From the NCBI GenBank assembly GCA_012511315.1, contig JAAZGI010000393.1, positions 1 to 7,943 of the forward strand: DNA of 7,943 nucleotides, in the 5' to 3' direction. The notes under the pieces are model-generated. The model saw nothing but the letters and a program-made list of their open reading frames with translations. It ran no database searches and was not told the origin of the DNA. Shown piece by piece: positions 1 to 5,877 of the stretch. Source of the stretch: Clostridium sp. (GTDB taxonomy: Bacteria > Bacillota > Clostridia > Clostridiales > Clostridiaceae). The position numbers and the translations under genes were made by a program. The first letter of the stretch is position 1, and each line of letters starts with the position of its first letter.

Positions 1-137
1 CTTTTAGGAGTTCCGTTGACAATTGCTCTGACCTTCATTAGGTTGGGAGCCCAGGTTCTCTTGTTCTGTCTGTGTGAGTGACTGTACGATACACCTGAAA
101 CAACGCCCTTATCGCAATATGCGCATTTTCTTGACAT
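1..137 (-). CDS. rpmB: 50S ribosomal protein L28, partial (3' end outside window)
   Basis: This is a structural protein of the large ribosomal subunit. Reading the minus strand from the ATG at 137-135 gives 45 codons beginning MSRKCAYCDKGVVSG and continuing through RTWAPNLMKVRAIVNGTPK, the typical L28 N-terminal and middle blocks. Full L28 is about 62 residues, so roughly the last quarter lies beyond the left edge. Cys5 and Cys8 form the first CxxC of the zinc-binding (C+) version of L28; the second pair would be in the missing part. The start is fixed by an AGGAGGTG ribosome binding site just upstream (plus-strand complement at 142-149). The gene points away from the pan cluster and is functionally unrelated to it. 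Identification is very secure despite truncation. Confidence 0.96.
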   Translation of the reverse strand, partial: MSRKCAYCDKGVVSGVSYSHSHRQNKRTWAPNLMKVRAIVNGTPK

Positions 138-174
138 TACAACACCTCCTTAACGAGTGTTTTACAGCATAAAT

Positions 175-209
175 AAGTATATCATACTTGAGAATTAACT
201 TTCAAGTAT
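175..209. repeat. Three AAGTAT/ATACTT half-sites overlapping the rpmB promoter
   Basis: AAGTAT (175-180) and ATACTT (184-189) form a 6-bp inverted repeat with a 3-nt gap. ATACTTGA (184-191) also pairs perfectly with TCAAGTAT (202-209) across a 10-nt gap. The three half-sites span the -10 to -35 region of the rpmB promoter. They could be an operator, but part of the match comes from the promoter boxes themselves (TATACT), so chance cannot be excluded. Confidence 0.35.
176..205 (-). promoter_or_regulatory. Predicted sigma-A promoter of rpmB
   Basis: On the minus strand a -35 box TTGAAA (complement of 200-205) is followed after 18 nt by a -10 box TATACT (complement of 176-181). Transcription would start near 168-170, about 30 nt ahead of the rpmB ATG and upstream of its ribosome binding site. 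The boxes are close to consensus and there is no other gene for them to serve. Confidence 0.7.
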
Positions 210-508
210 ACAATATAAAATATTTGCAGTTTTTGGCTGTTCTGACTTTGCTTGGGATTCTATTCAACACAAAATCAATTCAACCATATAATTATAACAG
301 ATTTAATGAAGTTTGGGCTAAAAATTAAAAAATATTTACTCTTCTTCCAACTTTTTTTGGTTGAAAGAAGACCAATCATCAAATACTGGCCTATTTTCAT
401 TCCTTGGCGGGAAAGTGGTGGTCTAAAACTAGCTGAGCAATTAATCGATTTGATGGTTTCCTTAGCTTATAAAAAATGAGAAATCAAATTTCGACTACTT
501 GGAAGTCC

Positions 509-557
509 CTTGAAATTTATTTTTGATGAAGTGGAAACAACTTGAAATCTATTTTCG
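509..557. repeat. Imperfect 17-bp direct repeat, 32-bp period
   Basis: Two copies of CTTGAAATyTATTTTyG lie at 509-525 and 541-557 and differ at two positions. A shorter related CTTGAATTTA follows at 563-572. The function is unknown; it may be a decayed tandem duplication in non-coding DNA. Confidence 0.55.
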
Positions 558-592
558 GCTATCTTGAATTTACGTGGAAGGTAATAAAAAGT

Positions 593-614
593 GATTTAAA
601 AGCGATTTAAAAGC
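593..614. repeat. 11-bp tandem duplication
   Basis: The unit GATTTAAAAGC occurs twice head to tail (593-603 and 604-614), and the next base also continues the pattern. It lies in non-coding DNA. Similar short tandem duplications occur in the panE-panB gap. Confidence 0.8.
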
Positions 615-731
615 GTTTTGAAAAAAACTTGATCCCCTTTACATAAACGAAGGATGAGACCTTTACTAATTTTATCTTAAACTAAGGCAGTTTACTAATA
701 TATCTTGTGGAATCAGCTTATAGAGCCAGGG

Positions 732-740
732 AAGGAGGTG
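732..740 (+). promoter_or_regulatory. Orphan strong Shine-Dalgarno sequence
   Basis: AAGGAGGTG is a nine-base perfect complement to the end of 16S rRNA. No start codon with an open frame follows at usable distance: the GTG inside it is followed two codons later by TAG. It may be a relic of a lost plus-strand gene, or chance in purine-rich DNA. Confidence 0.4.
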
Positions 741-844
741 TTAATTTAGTAATTCCAGTCTAAATACAATTATAATCCGTAAATTCCTTGTAGGATAATT
801 AACGAAGAATTTGATCGATGGGTTGCCCTTAGGAAGGATTGAAA

Positions 845-1537
845 CTAGTGGTGAGTATCTAAATCATGTAAAGCTTGGTTCATGTGCGAGCGAATGGCAA
901 GCATTGCACCCACATCATCTCGTTCAATGATTGCCTTGAGAATCCGTTGGTGATGGAGATGAGCATTTTCCATGGCTGATTTATACCAAGTGAGCTCCAA
1001 ACTATCCGTAATGCTGTAATAAAAAGACCTCATCAATACAATAACAATGCGCTCCATTACTGGATTATGAGTGGCATAGGCTAAGGCAATGTGGAATTTA
1101 CGGTCTTTTTTTAAAAACTCTTTGTCACCATATTTGATAGCAGTTTCAACTTCATGGACACATTTTTCTATCGTCTGAATATCTTCTTCGGTGGCATTTT
1201 TAACCACCATGCGTACAACTTCAGATTCAATGGCCATTCTGGCCTCATACCAATTTCTTAAAAGGGGTGTTTTGTCTTTTAAATCGGCAAGGCCTAGTGG
1301 ATCATTTGAAAAACCGGGATAGTCGGCTACAAAGGTTCCGCTACCATGCTTTGTAACCAGGACGCCTTGGGCTTCAAGAGCTTTAATTGCCTCGCGAATC
1401 ATGGGCCGAGAGACATTGAAACTTTTTGCTAAAGAGTTTTCTGTGGGGAGTTTTTCCCCAGGCTTAAACTGTTCCTTGACTAAAATTAAGGACCGAAGTT
1501 CGCGCTGTATTTTTTTTGATCTTGATATTTCTAGCAT
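845..1537 (-). CDS. FadR-type GntR family transcriptional regulator (FCD domain)
   Basis: A 230-residue DNA-binding regulator, the usual length for the FadR/VanR branch of GntR proteins. Residues about 8-70 are the winged helix-turn-helix, with the hallmark run GEKLPTENSLAKSFNVSRP followed by IREAIKALEAQGVL and a GSGTFV wing. Residues about 90-222 are the all-helical FCD effector domain. Asp145, His149, His196 and His218 match the usual metal-binding D-H-H-H set, which in this family helps bind carboxylate ligands. The gene is divergent from panE and shares a 205-bp intergenic region with a FadR-like operator, so it probably represses or controls the pan cluster. The start used is the ATG at 1537-1535, with a weak GGGG ribosome site 9 nt upstream; an ATG four bases earlier is out of frame and soon stops. 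The ligand is unknown; pantoate, ketopantoate or pantothenate are guesses from context. Confidence 0.92.
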   Translation of the reverse strand: MLEISRSKKIQRELRSLILVKEQFKPGEKLPTENSLAKSFNVSRPMIREAIKALEAQGVLVTKHGSGTFVADYPGFSNDPLGLADLKDKTPLLRNWYEARMAIESEVVRMVVKNATEEDIQTIEKCVHEVETAIKYGDKEFLKKDRKFHIALAYATHNPVMERIVIVLMRSFYYSITDSLELTWYKSAMENAHLHHQRILKAIIERDDVGAMLAIRSHMNQALHDLDTHH

Positions 1538-1574
1538 TCATTTGTACCCCATTATTTAAATAATTATTACTCTT

Positions 1575-1583
1575 ATTATATCA
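1575..1583 (-). promoter_or_regulatory. Extended -10 promoter of the regulator gene
   Basis: The minus strand reads TGATATAAT (complement of 1575-1583): a perfect TATAAT preceded by an extended TGn element. A recognisable -35 is lacking (about TTTCTT at 17 nt), which is acceptable for extended -10 promoters. It lies about 40 bp upstream of the regulator's ATG. Confidence 0.65.
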
Positions 1584-1663
1584 TGACCCAATAAACGAAG
1601 AAAAAGACGAGGGAATGATAAACATTTAACAGGACGAGCGGTTAAATTTTACAAGATTAGCAA

Positions 1664-1692
1664 TTGATTACGTTTTCATTGCAATGTATACT
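1664..1692 (+). promoter_or_regulatory. Predicted sigma-A promoter of the pan cluster
   Basis: The -35 box TTGATT (1664-1669) and the -10 box TATACT (1687-1692) are separated by the ideal 17 nt. The predicted start near 1698-1700 leaves a leader of only about 43 nt before the panE TTG codon, too short for a riboswitch. This is the best plus-strand promoter seen in the window. Confidence 0.75.
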
Positions 1693-1698
1693 CGGTTT

Positions 1699-1715
1699 AA
1701 GTGGTAAGACAACTT
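1699..1715. promoter_or_regulatory. Candidate FadR-family operator over the panE transcription start
   Basis: AAGTGGTAAGACAACTT is a 17-bp palindrome: the 7-bp arms AAGTGGT and ACAACTT match at six of seven positions around a 3-nt centre. It contains TGGTAAGACAA, an exact fit to the TnGTnnnACnA pattern known for FadR-type GntR operators. It begins about 6 bp past the -10 box, so a bound protein would block transcription at the start site. The divergent FadR-type gene is the obvious candidate binder; that link is inferred. Confidence 0.65.
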
Positions 1716-1742
1716 TGAAGAAATACGAAAGGAGAGGATTAT

Positions 1743-2654
1743 TTGAAAATTTCTATTATTGGTTCAGGAGCTATGGGAAGCCTCTTTGGAGGCCACTTGT
1801 CAGAAAAGCATGATGTTTATTTGATTGATGTTTGGGAAGACCATATTAATGCGATTAACCAGAAAGGTCTTACAACCTTGGATAAAGAGGGGGGCGAAAA
1901 GATTACTCACCCCACAGGTGTCTTGAATTCAGAAAAATTACCGGTAATGGATTTGGTGCTAATTTTTGTTAAATCCATTCACACCAAACAGTCGATGGCT
2001 CAAAGCAAAAATATTGTGGGTGAGAACACTTTGGTTTTAACACTACAAAATGGTTATGGTAATGATTTAGATTTGATGGAGCTAGTGGATCCTAGCCATG
2101 TTGTGGTTGGAACAACAAGTCACGGTTGTACTATTTTGGAACCTGGTAAGATTTTCCATGCTGGATCAGGTAAAACAATTATTGGTCCTGCAACGGATGG
2201 TATGGCTGGGGTTGGTGTAATAGCTGAAGTTTTAAGGGAAAGTGGTTTCGAAGTTGAAATAAAAGAAGATATAAAAAAACTAGTGTTCCATAAACTTTTC
2301 ATTAATACTGGAATTAATGCCTTAACGGCATTGCTGGATGTGCCTAATGGTGAAATCGGACAAGATCCCTACTTAAAAGATGCAGCTCAACTTCTTGTCG
2401 AGGAAGCGGTTCAAATTACTAATTCACTTGGCTATCAATTTAATGAAGAGGAGATATTCCAAGATGTCCTTGATGTAAGTGAGGCAACTTCTGAAAACAA
2501 ATCATCCATGCGAGCTGATGTGTTAAATAAGCGCGAGACGGAAATTGATAAGATCAATGGTGCATTTGTTAAAATCGCCGAAGAACAGGGTTTAAAGGCT
2601 CCGGCCAATGAGCTGGTTCGAAATTTGATTCGTTTCTTAGAATCGAAATTTTAA
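1743..2654 (+). CDS. panE: 2-dehydropantoate 2-reductase (ketopantoate reductase)
   Basis: A soluble NADP(H)-dependent enzyme that interconverts 2-dehydropantoate and D-pantoate, a step of vitamin B5/CoA metabolism. Its 303 residues match the PanE/ApbA family. An N-terminal Rossmann fold starts with GSGAMG (7-12), followed by FVKS (75-78) and the QNG motif (102-104). The C-terminal helical domain carries the catalytic-type lysine Lys184 in HKLFINTGINALTAL and the substrate block SSMRADVLNKRETEID (254-269) with Glu267, then Asn272-Gly273. The start codon is TTG, supported by AAAGGAGAGG at 1728-1737 and by the GxGxxG motif beginning right after it. It is the first gene of the cluster, directly behind a good promoter and candidate operator. 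The gap to panB is unusually long at 327 bp. Some KPR-family members act on other 2-keto or 2-hydroxy acids, but the panB and panF neighbours favour pantoate. Confidence 0.9.
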   Translation: MKISIIGSGAMGSLFGGHLSEKHDVYLIDVWEDHINAINQKGLTTLDKEGGEKITHPTGVLNSEKLPVMDLVLIFVKSIHTKQSMAQSKNIVGENTLVLTLQNGYGNDLDLMELVDPSHVVVGTTSHGCTILEPGKIFHAGSGKTIIGPATDGMAGVGVIAEVLRESGFEVEIKEDIKKLVFHKLFINTGINALTALLDVPNGEIGQDPYLKDAAQLLVEEAVQITNSLGYQFNEEEIFQDVLDVSEATSENKSSMRADVLNKRETEIDKINGAFVKIAEEQGLKAPANELVRNLIRFLESKF

Positions 2655-2676
2655 ACAGCAAACTAAACAGCAAACT
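2653..2676. repeat. 12-bp tandem duplication at the panE stop
   Basis: AAACAGCAAACT occurs twice in tandem (2653-2664 and 2665-2676), and a partial third copy (AAACAcAAAC) follows. The first unit overlaps the last two bases of the panE TAA stop. Confidence 0.85.
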
Positions 2677-2767
2677 AAACACAAACGGATTAGGCTGCAG
2701 TGGAGACTAGTAATCTAGGCTGAAAATTCAATCGTCATCAAAGCTGATAATCAAAGTCAACAATTGC

Positions 2768-2793
2768 AGACTGGAAATTAAGACTGGTAATGG
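2768..2793. repeat. Imperfect 13-bp tandem repeat
   Basis: AGACTGGAAATTA (2768-2780) is followed at once by AGACTGGTAATGG (2781-2793), matching at ten of thirteen positions. It looks like an older, decayed duplication of the same kind as its neighbours. Confidence 0.6.
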
Positions 2794-2906
2794 AAATTGA
2801 CGATTAAAGCCACTAGGGTAAGTGAATAAAGTCGACCAATGAACTTCAGACGTAAAGATTAAATCTAAGAAATCAAAAAAGAGTTTAAAAAGATCAAGTA
2901 GAAATT

Positions 2907-2933
2907 TTAAAAGAATGATTAAAAGAATGATTA
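2907..2933. repeat. 12-bp tandem duplication upstream of panB
   Basis: AAAAGAATGATT occurs twice in tandem (2909-2920 and 2921-2932), and the period of 12 holds from 2907 to 2933. It lies about 50 bp before the panB start, in A/G-rich DNA. Confidence 0.85.
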
Positions 2934-2981
2934 GTTCAAGTTTCAAGAAAACTCATAAAAAAAACAAGGGAGAGAAGTAAA

Positions 2982-3812
2982 ATGAAAAAGAAAATGAGTG
3001 TGTTGGATTTTAAAAAGTATAAAGAAGAGGGTAGAAAGTTTGCCTATGTAACGGCTTATGACTACACCATGGCTGGTATTGTAGATGAATCAGAGGTTGA
3101 GGTTATTTTGGTTGGTGATTCCTTAGGGATGATTATGCTGGGTTATGACAGCACAACCCCAGTTACCATGGACGATATGGTTCATCATATTAAACCCGTT
3201 GTAAAAGGAGCACCGAATACATTTATTGTTGGAGATATGCCATTTGGTTCTTATAACTCATCCGTTGAAAAAGCCGTTGAAAATGCAACACGTTTGATTA
3301 AGGAAACAAACTGTGATTGTGTGAAACTAGAGGGTGGCCAAAAATATGCTCATGTTGTCAAGGCAATTGTGGAAGCTGGAATACCTGTTATGGGGCATAT
3401 TGGTTTAACGCCACAGAATGCAACTCAGCTGGGTGGATTTAAAGTTCAGGGTGGAACCCCAGAATCTGCTTTAGAGATTATTAAAGATGCCAAGGCCCTT
3501 GAAGAAGCTGGAGCTTTTTCCATCGTTTTGGAATGTGTACCGGTTGGTGTTGGAGAAGCGGTTACAAAATCCGTCGCCGTTCCAATCTTAGGAATCGGGG
3601 CTGGTCCTCATGTGGATTGTCAAGTACTGGTAACTCAAGATTTACTGGGAATGTACAACGATTTCAAGCCAAAATTTGTCAAGCTCTTTGCCGATGTTCG
3701 TAAAGTAATGATTGATGGACTCAATGATTTCCATAAAGAATCCATTGAAGGAACCTTCCCGACAGAAGAATATTCTTTCAATAAAGAAGTAAAACTCGAT
3801 AAGCTTTATTAA
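2982..3812 (+). CDS. panB: 3-methyl-2-oxobutanoate hydroxymethyltransferase (ketopantoate hydroxymethyltransferase)
   Basis: A cytosolic (beta/alpha)8-barrel enzyme that transfers a hydroxymethyl group from 5,10-methylene-THF to 2-oxoisovalerate to form ketopantoate; the reaction is known to be reversible. The 276 residues are close to the family's usual length (about 264-280). Visible hallmarks are VTAYDYTMA (23-31), the metal ligands Asp46 in VGDSLGM, Asp85 in GDMPFGSY and Glu117 in KLEGG, His139 in MGHIGLTPQ, the catalytic-type Glu184 in VLECVP, GIGAG (204-208) and LLGMYNDFKPKFVK (221-234). No key residue is missing. The ATG has an AAGGGAGAG ribosome site at 2967-2975. It lies between panE and the yhdT-panF pair; panC and panD, its usual partners in synthesis operons, are not in this window. 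Confidence 0.97.
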   Translation: MKKKMSVLDFKKYKEEGRKFAYVTAYDYTMAGIVDESEVEVILVGDSLGMIMLGYDSTTPVTMDDMVHHIKPVVKGAPNTFIVGDMPFGSYNSSVEKAVENATRLIKETNCDCVKLEGGQKYAHVVKAIVEAGIPVMGHIGLTPQNATQLGGFKVQGGTPESALEIIKDAKALEEAGAFSIVLECVPVGVGEAVTKSVAVPILGIGAGPHVDCQVLVTQDLLGMYNDFKPKFVKLFADVRKVMIDGLNDFHKESIEGTFPTEEYSFNKEVKLDKLY

Positions 3813-3852
3813 TTCAGCGAGAAAACGATAAGCCAAGGTAAAGGAGGCCTTA

Positions 3853-3879
3853 AAAACGTTGAGGAGAATATGACGTTTT
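3853..3879 (+). other. Small hairpin with a Shine-Dalgarno-like loop between panB and yhdT
   Basis: AAAACGT (3853-3859) pairs perfectly with ACGTTTT (3873-3879) around a 13-nt loop containing GAGGAG and an ATG. The ATG opens only a three-codon frame (ATG ACG TTT TAG). A second Shine-Dalgarno-like AAAGGAGG at 3840-3847 also lacks a gene. There is no further T tract, so it is a weak candidate for a terminator or mRNA-processing element. Confidence 0.3.
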
Positions 3880-3914
3880 AGAAACCAGTTAAATCTGACT
3901 GATGGGAGGAAAAA

Positions 3915-4295
3915 ATGGAGAAAAATTCTAAACATACGAAATTCACAGAAGAGGAACTTAAAGCTGCCAAAGAGGACTTGATGACAGAAGAAGGTTTTAT
4001 CTCAGATCCTCGGTATAAAGTTTGTAATCAAGAAGCAAAATGGGGAGTAGGTCTCGGGGCTTTTAACTTAGTGTTATGGTTGGCTTTTGGTTATGGATTG
4101 GGAAGCGGACCTGTTTCAGAGTATACCTATGTATTTGGCCTGCCTTTATGGTTTTTTATGAGCTGTATTATTACACCAATTATTATTATCTTTTTTACCT
4201 TTAGGTATACCAATAAAATGGCTGACATGTCACTAGAAGCTATGACCGAAGAAGAAGCAATTGAATTCCAAGCCGAACAAAGGAGGACTAAATAA
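3915..4295 (+). CDS. yhdT: YhdT-like DUF997 membrane protein, PanF partner
   Basis: A small integral membrane protein of 126 residues. The core resembles YhdT of E. coli (DUF997): NQEAKWGVGLGAFNLVLWL (38-56) begins the first membrane helix (about 43-63), and FGLPLWFFMSCIITPIII (74-91) leads into the second (about 76-97). In E. coli, yhdT lies immediately before panF, exactly as here, so a role as an accessory or stability factor of the pantothenate transporter is likely but unproven. E. coli YhdT is about 80 residues; this version has an extra hydrophilic, acidic N-terminus (about 35 residues) and a longer charged C-terminus rich in Glu. The start ATG is supported by GGGAGG at 3904-3909. Its TAA overlaps the panF ATG by one base (TAATG), implying translational coupling. 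Confidence 0.85.
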   Translation: MEKNSKHTKFTEEELKAAKEDLMTEEGFISDPRYKVCNQEAKWGVGLGAFNLVLWLAFGYGLGSGPVSEYTYVFGLPLWFFMSCIITPIIIIFFTFRYTNKMADMSLEAMTEEEAIEFQAEQRRTK

Positions 4296-5791
4296 TGGGT
4301 GATATTCAATGGGGAACTTTGATACCTATTCTAATATATTTTATTTTAATGTATGTGATTGGGTTTTATGCTAGTTCACTTAATAAAAAAGCATCCCTGA
4401 AAAAAGGTTCGACTGGTGACGCATATATTGGTGAACACTTAACAGGTGGCCGCGATACCGGCGGATTTGTTTTGGCCATGACAATGGTTGCGACCTATTT
4501 ATCGGCAGGTTCTTTTATTGGCGGACCTGGAACAGCCTATACCCATGGTCTGGCTTGGGTGTTTCTTGCCATGGCACAAATGCCGACGGGTTACTTTACC
4601 TTGTCAGTTCTTGGTAAGAAGTTTGCGATTATTTCAAGAAAAGTTAATGCAAATTCTATTACAGACTTTTTAAAGGCTCGTTACAATAGTCATACGGTAT
4701 ACATTATTGCATCATTATCCATCGTATTTTTCCTGACCGCAGCCATGGCCGCTCAATTAATTGGTGCCGCTCGATTGCTTCAGGGGTCTACTGGATTGAC
4801 TTATACCACATCATTGCTATTCTTTGCGATCACAGTAATTGTTCACACTGCAGTGGGTGGTTTTAAAGGAGTTACCTTAAATGACACCCTACAAGGTGTG
4901 GTAATGACCATATCAACCATGGCTCTTCTAGTTATGACCGTAATTAAGGGCGGTGGTGTTGCTAATGTGATTCAAACCATGAAAGGGATCAACCCTGGAA
5001 CAATATCACCTTATGGTGTAACGGAAGGATTTATGACCATTCCGTGGGTTACTTCCTTCTGGATTTTAGTTGGATTTGCTGTAGTTGGACTACCTGCCAT
5101 ATCCCAACGTGCTATGAGTTATAAAGATACTAAGAGTTTAAAAGCTGGTATCAAGTACGGTACGGTTGTATCCTTAGTATTACTTCTTGGTATGCATTTG
5201 GTTGGAGCTATGGGAATTACACTGGTTTCAGGAATTGAATCAGGGGATTTAGTCGTACCGACTCTATCAACCATGTTGTTTTCACCCGTTTTAGCAGGAA
5301 TTATCTTAGCGGGACCCTTAGCTGCCGTTATGTCGACTTTAGACTCGCAATTGCTAGTGGTTGTAGGTTCCATCGTGAGTGATTTAACCGTCAACTATAT
5401 TAAACCGGATTTAAAGCATGATATGAAGAAAACACGCATGTTATTTAATGTAGGAACCTTCGTTGTTGGAGCAAGCATTATATACATTGCCATGGATCCA
5501 CCGGAGCTAATGGTTTGGTTAAACCTATTTGCTAGTGCGGGTCAGATTTCAACCTTCCTATGGCCGACTATTTTAGGTCTATACTGGAAGCGAGCAAACA
5601 AGCAAGGAGCCATTGCTTCTATGGTTTCAGGAATTGGAGTATATATGTTCTGCAACTATTTCTGGCCAAGACCCTTTGGTTTCCACCCGATTACCTTGAG
5701 TGTAGCCGTTAGCTTGCTCGGTTTTGTAGCAGTTACTTATATGTTTGAAAAGCCATCGGATGAACTAGTAGAAAAATTCTGGGGAATCTAA
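4295..5791 (+). CDS. panF: Sodium/pantothenate symporter (SSS family)
   Basis: A polytopic inner membrane protein (about 13 hydrophobic segments, 498 residues; E. coli PanF is about 483) that imports pantothenate with Na+. It follows E. coli PanF closely: GGFVLAMTMVATYLSAGSFIGGPGTAY (56-82), LGKKFAI (106-112), AAQLIGAARLL (152-162), LNDTLQG (195-201), VVGLPAISQRAMSYKD (263-278), and a C-terminal LWPTILGLYWKRAN (422-435). AAVMSTLDSQLL (343-354) holds the A-x-x-S-T residues (Ala344, Ser347, Thr348) expected for the Na2 sodium site on helix 8 of LeuT-fold carriers. It overlaps yhdT by one base and has AGGAGG at 4281-4286. A strong terminator follows its stop. Substrate assignment rests on PanF-specific similarity plus the pan neighbours; transport of pantoate or a related acid is an alternative. 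Confidence 0.9.
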   Translation: MGDIQWGTLIPILIYFILMYVIGFYASSLNKKASLKKGSTGDAYIGEHLTGGRDTGGFVLAMTMVATYLSAGSFIGGPGTAYTHGLAWVFLAMAQMPTGYFTLSVLGKKFAIISRKVNANSITDFLKARYNSHTVYIIASLSIVFFLTAAMAAQLIGAARLLQGSTGLTYTTSLLFFAITVIVHTAVGGFKGVTLNDTLQGVVMTISTMALLVMTVIKGGGVANVIQTMKGINPGTISPYGVTEGFMTIPWVTSFWILVGFAVVGLPAISQRAMSYKDTKSLKAGIKYGTVVSLVLLLGMHLVGAMGITLVSGIESGDLVVPTLSTMLFSPVLAGIILAGPLAAVMSTLDSQLLVVVGSIVSDLTVNYIKPDLKHDMKKTRMLFNVGTFVVGASIIYIAMDPPELMVWLNLFASAGQISTFLWPTILGLYWKRANKQGAIASMVSGIGVYMFCNYFWPRPFGFHPITLSVAVSLLGFVAVTYMFEKPSDELVEKFWGI

Positions 5792-5800
5792 TCATGGATC

Positions 5801-5837
5801 AAAATCGGATCGCTTATTAAAACGATCCGATTTTTTT
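5801..5837 (+). terminator. Strong rho-independent terminator after panF
   Basis: AAAATCGGATCG (5801-5812) pairs perfectly with CGATCCGATTTT (5823-5834) around a 10-nt AT-rich loop and runs into seven T (5831-5837). It begins 10 bp past the panF stop. Only 40 bp remain before the next gene, which has no visible promoter of its own in that space. Confidence 0.92.
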
Positions 5838-5877
5838 AAAAATGAGGAGATGACATCCGAAGGCAGATTGGAGGAAT

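Larger units (their letters stand above)
212..844. other. Gene-free stretch between rpmB and the regulator
   Basis: I see no credible gene in about 630 bp. The longest open frame (252-479, plus strand, TTG start, 75 codons) has no ribosome binding site and no recognisable domain. The stretch holds an imperfect 17-bp direct repeat (509-525 and 541-557), an 11-bp tandem duplication (593-614), and a perfect but orphan Shine-Dalgarno sequence (732-740). No clear terminator for the regulator gene was found just past its stop at 845. Confidence 0.6.
2655..2981. other. 327-bp panE-panB intergenic region
   Basis: No gene and no convincing promoter or terminator is visible, although both flanking genes point the same way. 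The region is made largely of short duplications: 12-bp tandem copies at 2653-2676 and 2907-2930, and a 13-bp imperfect pair at 2768-2780 and 2781-2793. It becomes strongly A/G-rich from about 2850. An 8-bp inverted repeat AATCGTCA/TGACGATT (2730-2737 and 2798-2805) encloses 60 nt. A TTGACG at 2797-2802 lacks a matching -10 box. Cotranscription of panE and panB is plausible but not shown. Confidence 0.55.

Noticed and set aside
357..375. TTGGT/ACCAA inverted repeat considered as a second FadR-type operator
   Set aside because: The arms are only 5 bp with a 9-nt gap, not the 3-nt centre of the family, and no promoter is nearby.
252..479. 75-residue open frame with a TTG start on the plus strand
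   Set aside because: It has no ribosome binding site, an odd composition, no recognisable domain, and it lies in non-coding-looking AT-rich DNA.
2730..2805. 8-bp inverted repeat AATCGTCA/TGACGATT considered as a terminator or riboswitch stem
   Set aside because: The arms are 60 nt apart, there is no T tract, and I could not fit a known riboswitch fold.
2797..2826. TTGACG considered as the -35 box of an internal panB promoter
   Set aside because: No acceptable -10 box is found at 16-19 nt spacing.
2728..2946. 72-residue minus-strand frame in the panE-panB gap
   Set aside because: Its Leu/Ile/Phe-rich translation follows from the A-rich plus strand and tandem repeats; I saw no start signal to support it.
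3642..3935. 97-residue minus-strand frame overlapping the panB 3' end
   Set aside because: It is antisense to a well-supported panB and shows no family features.
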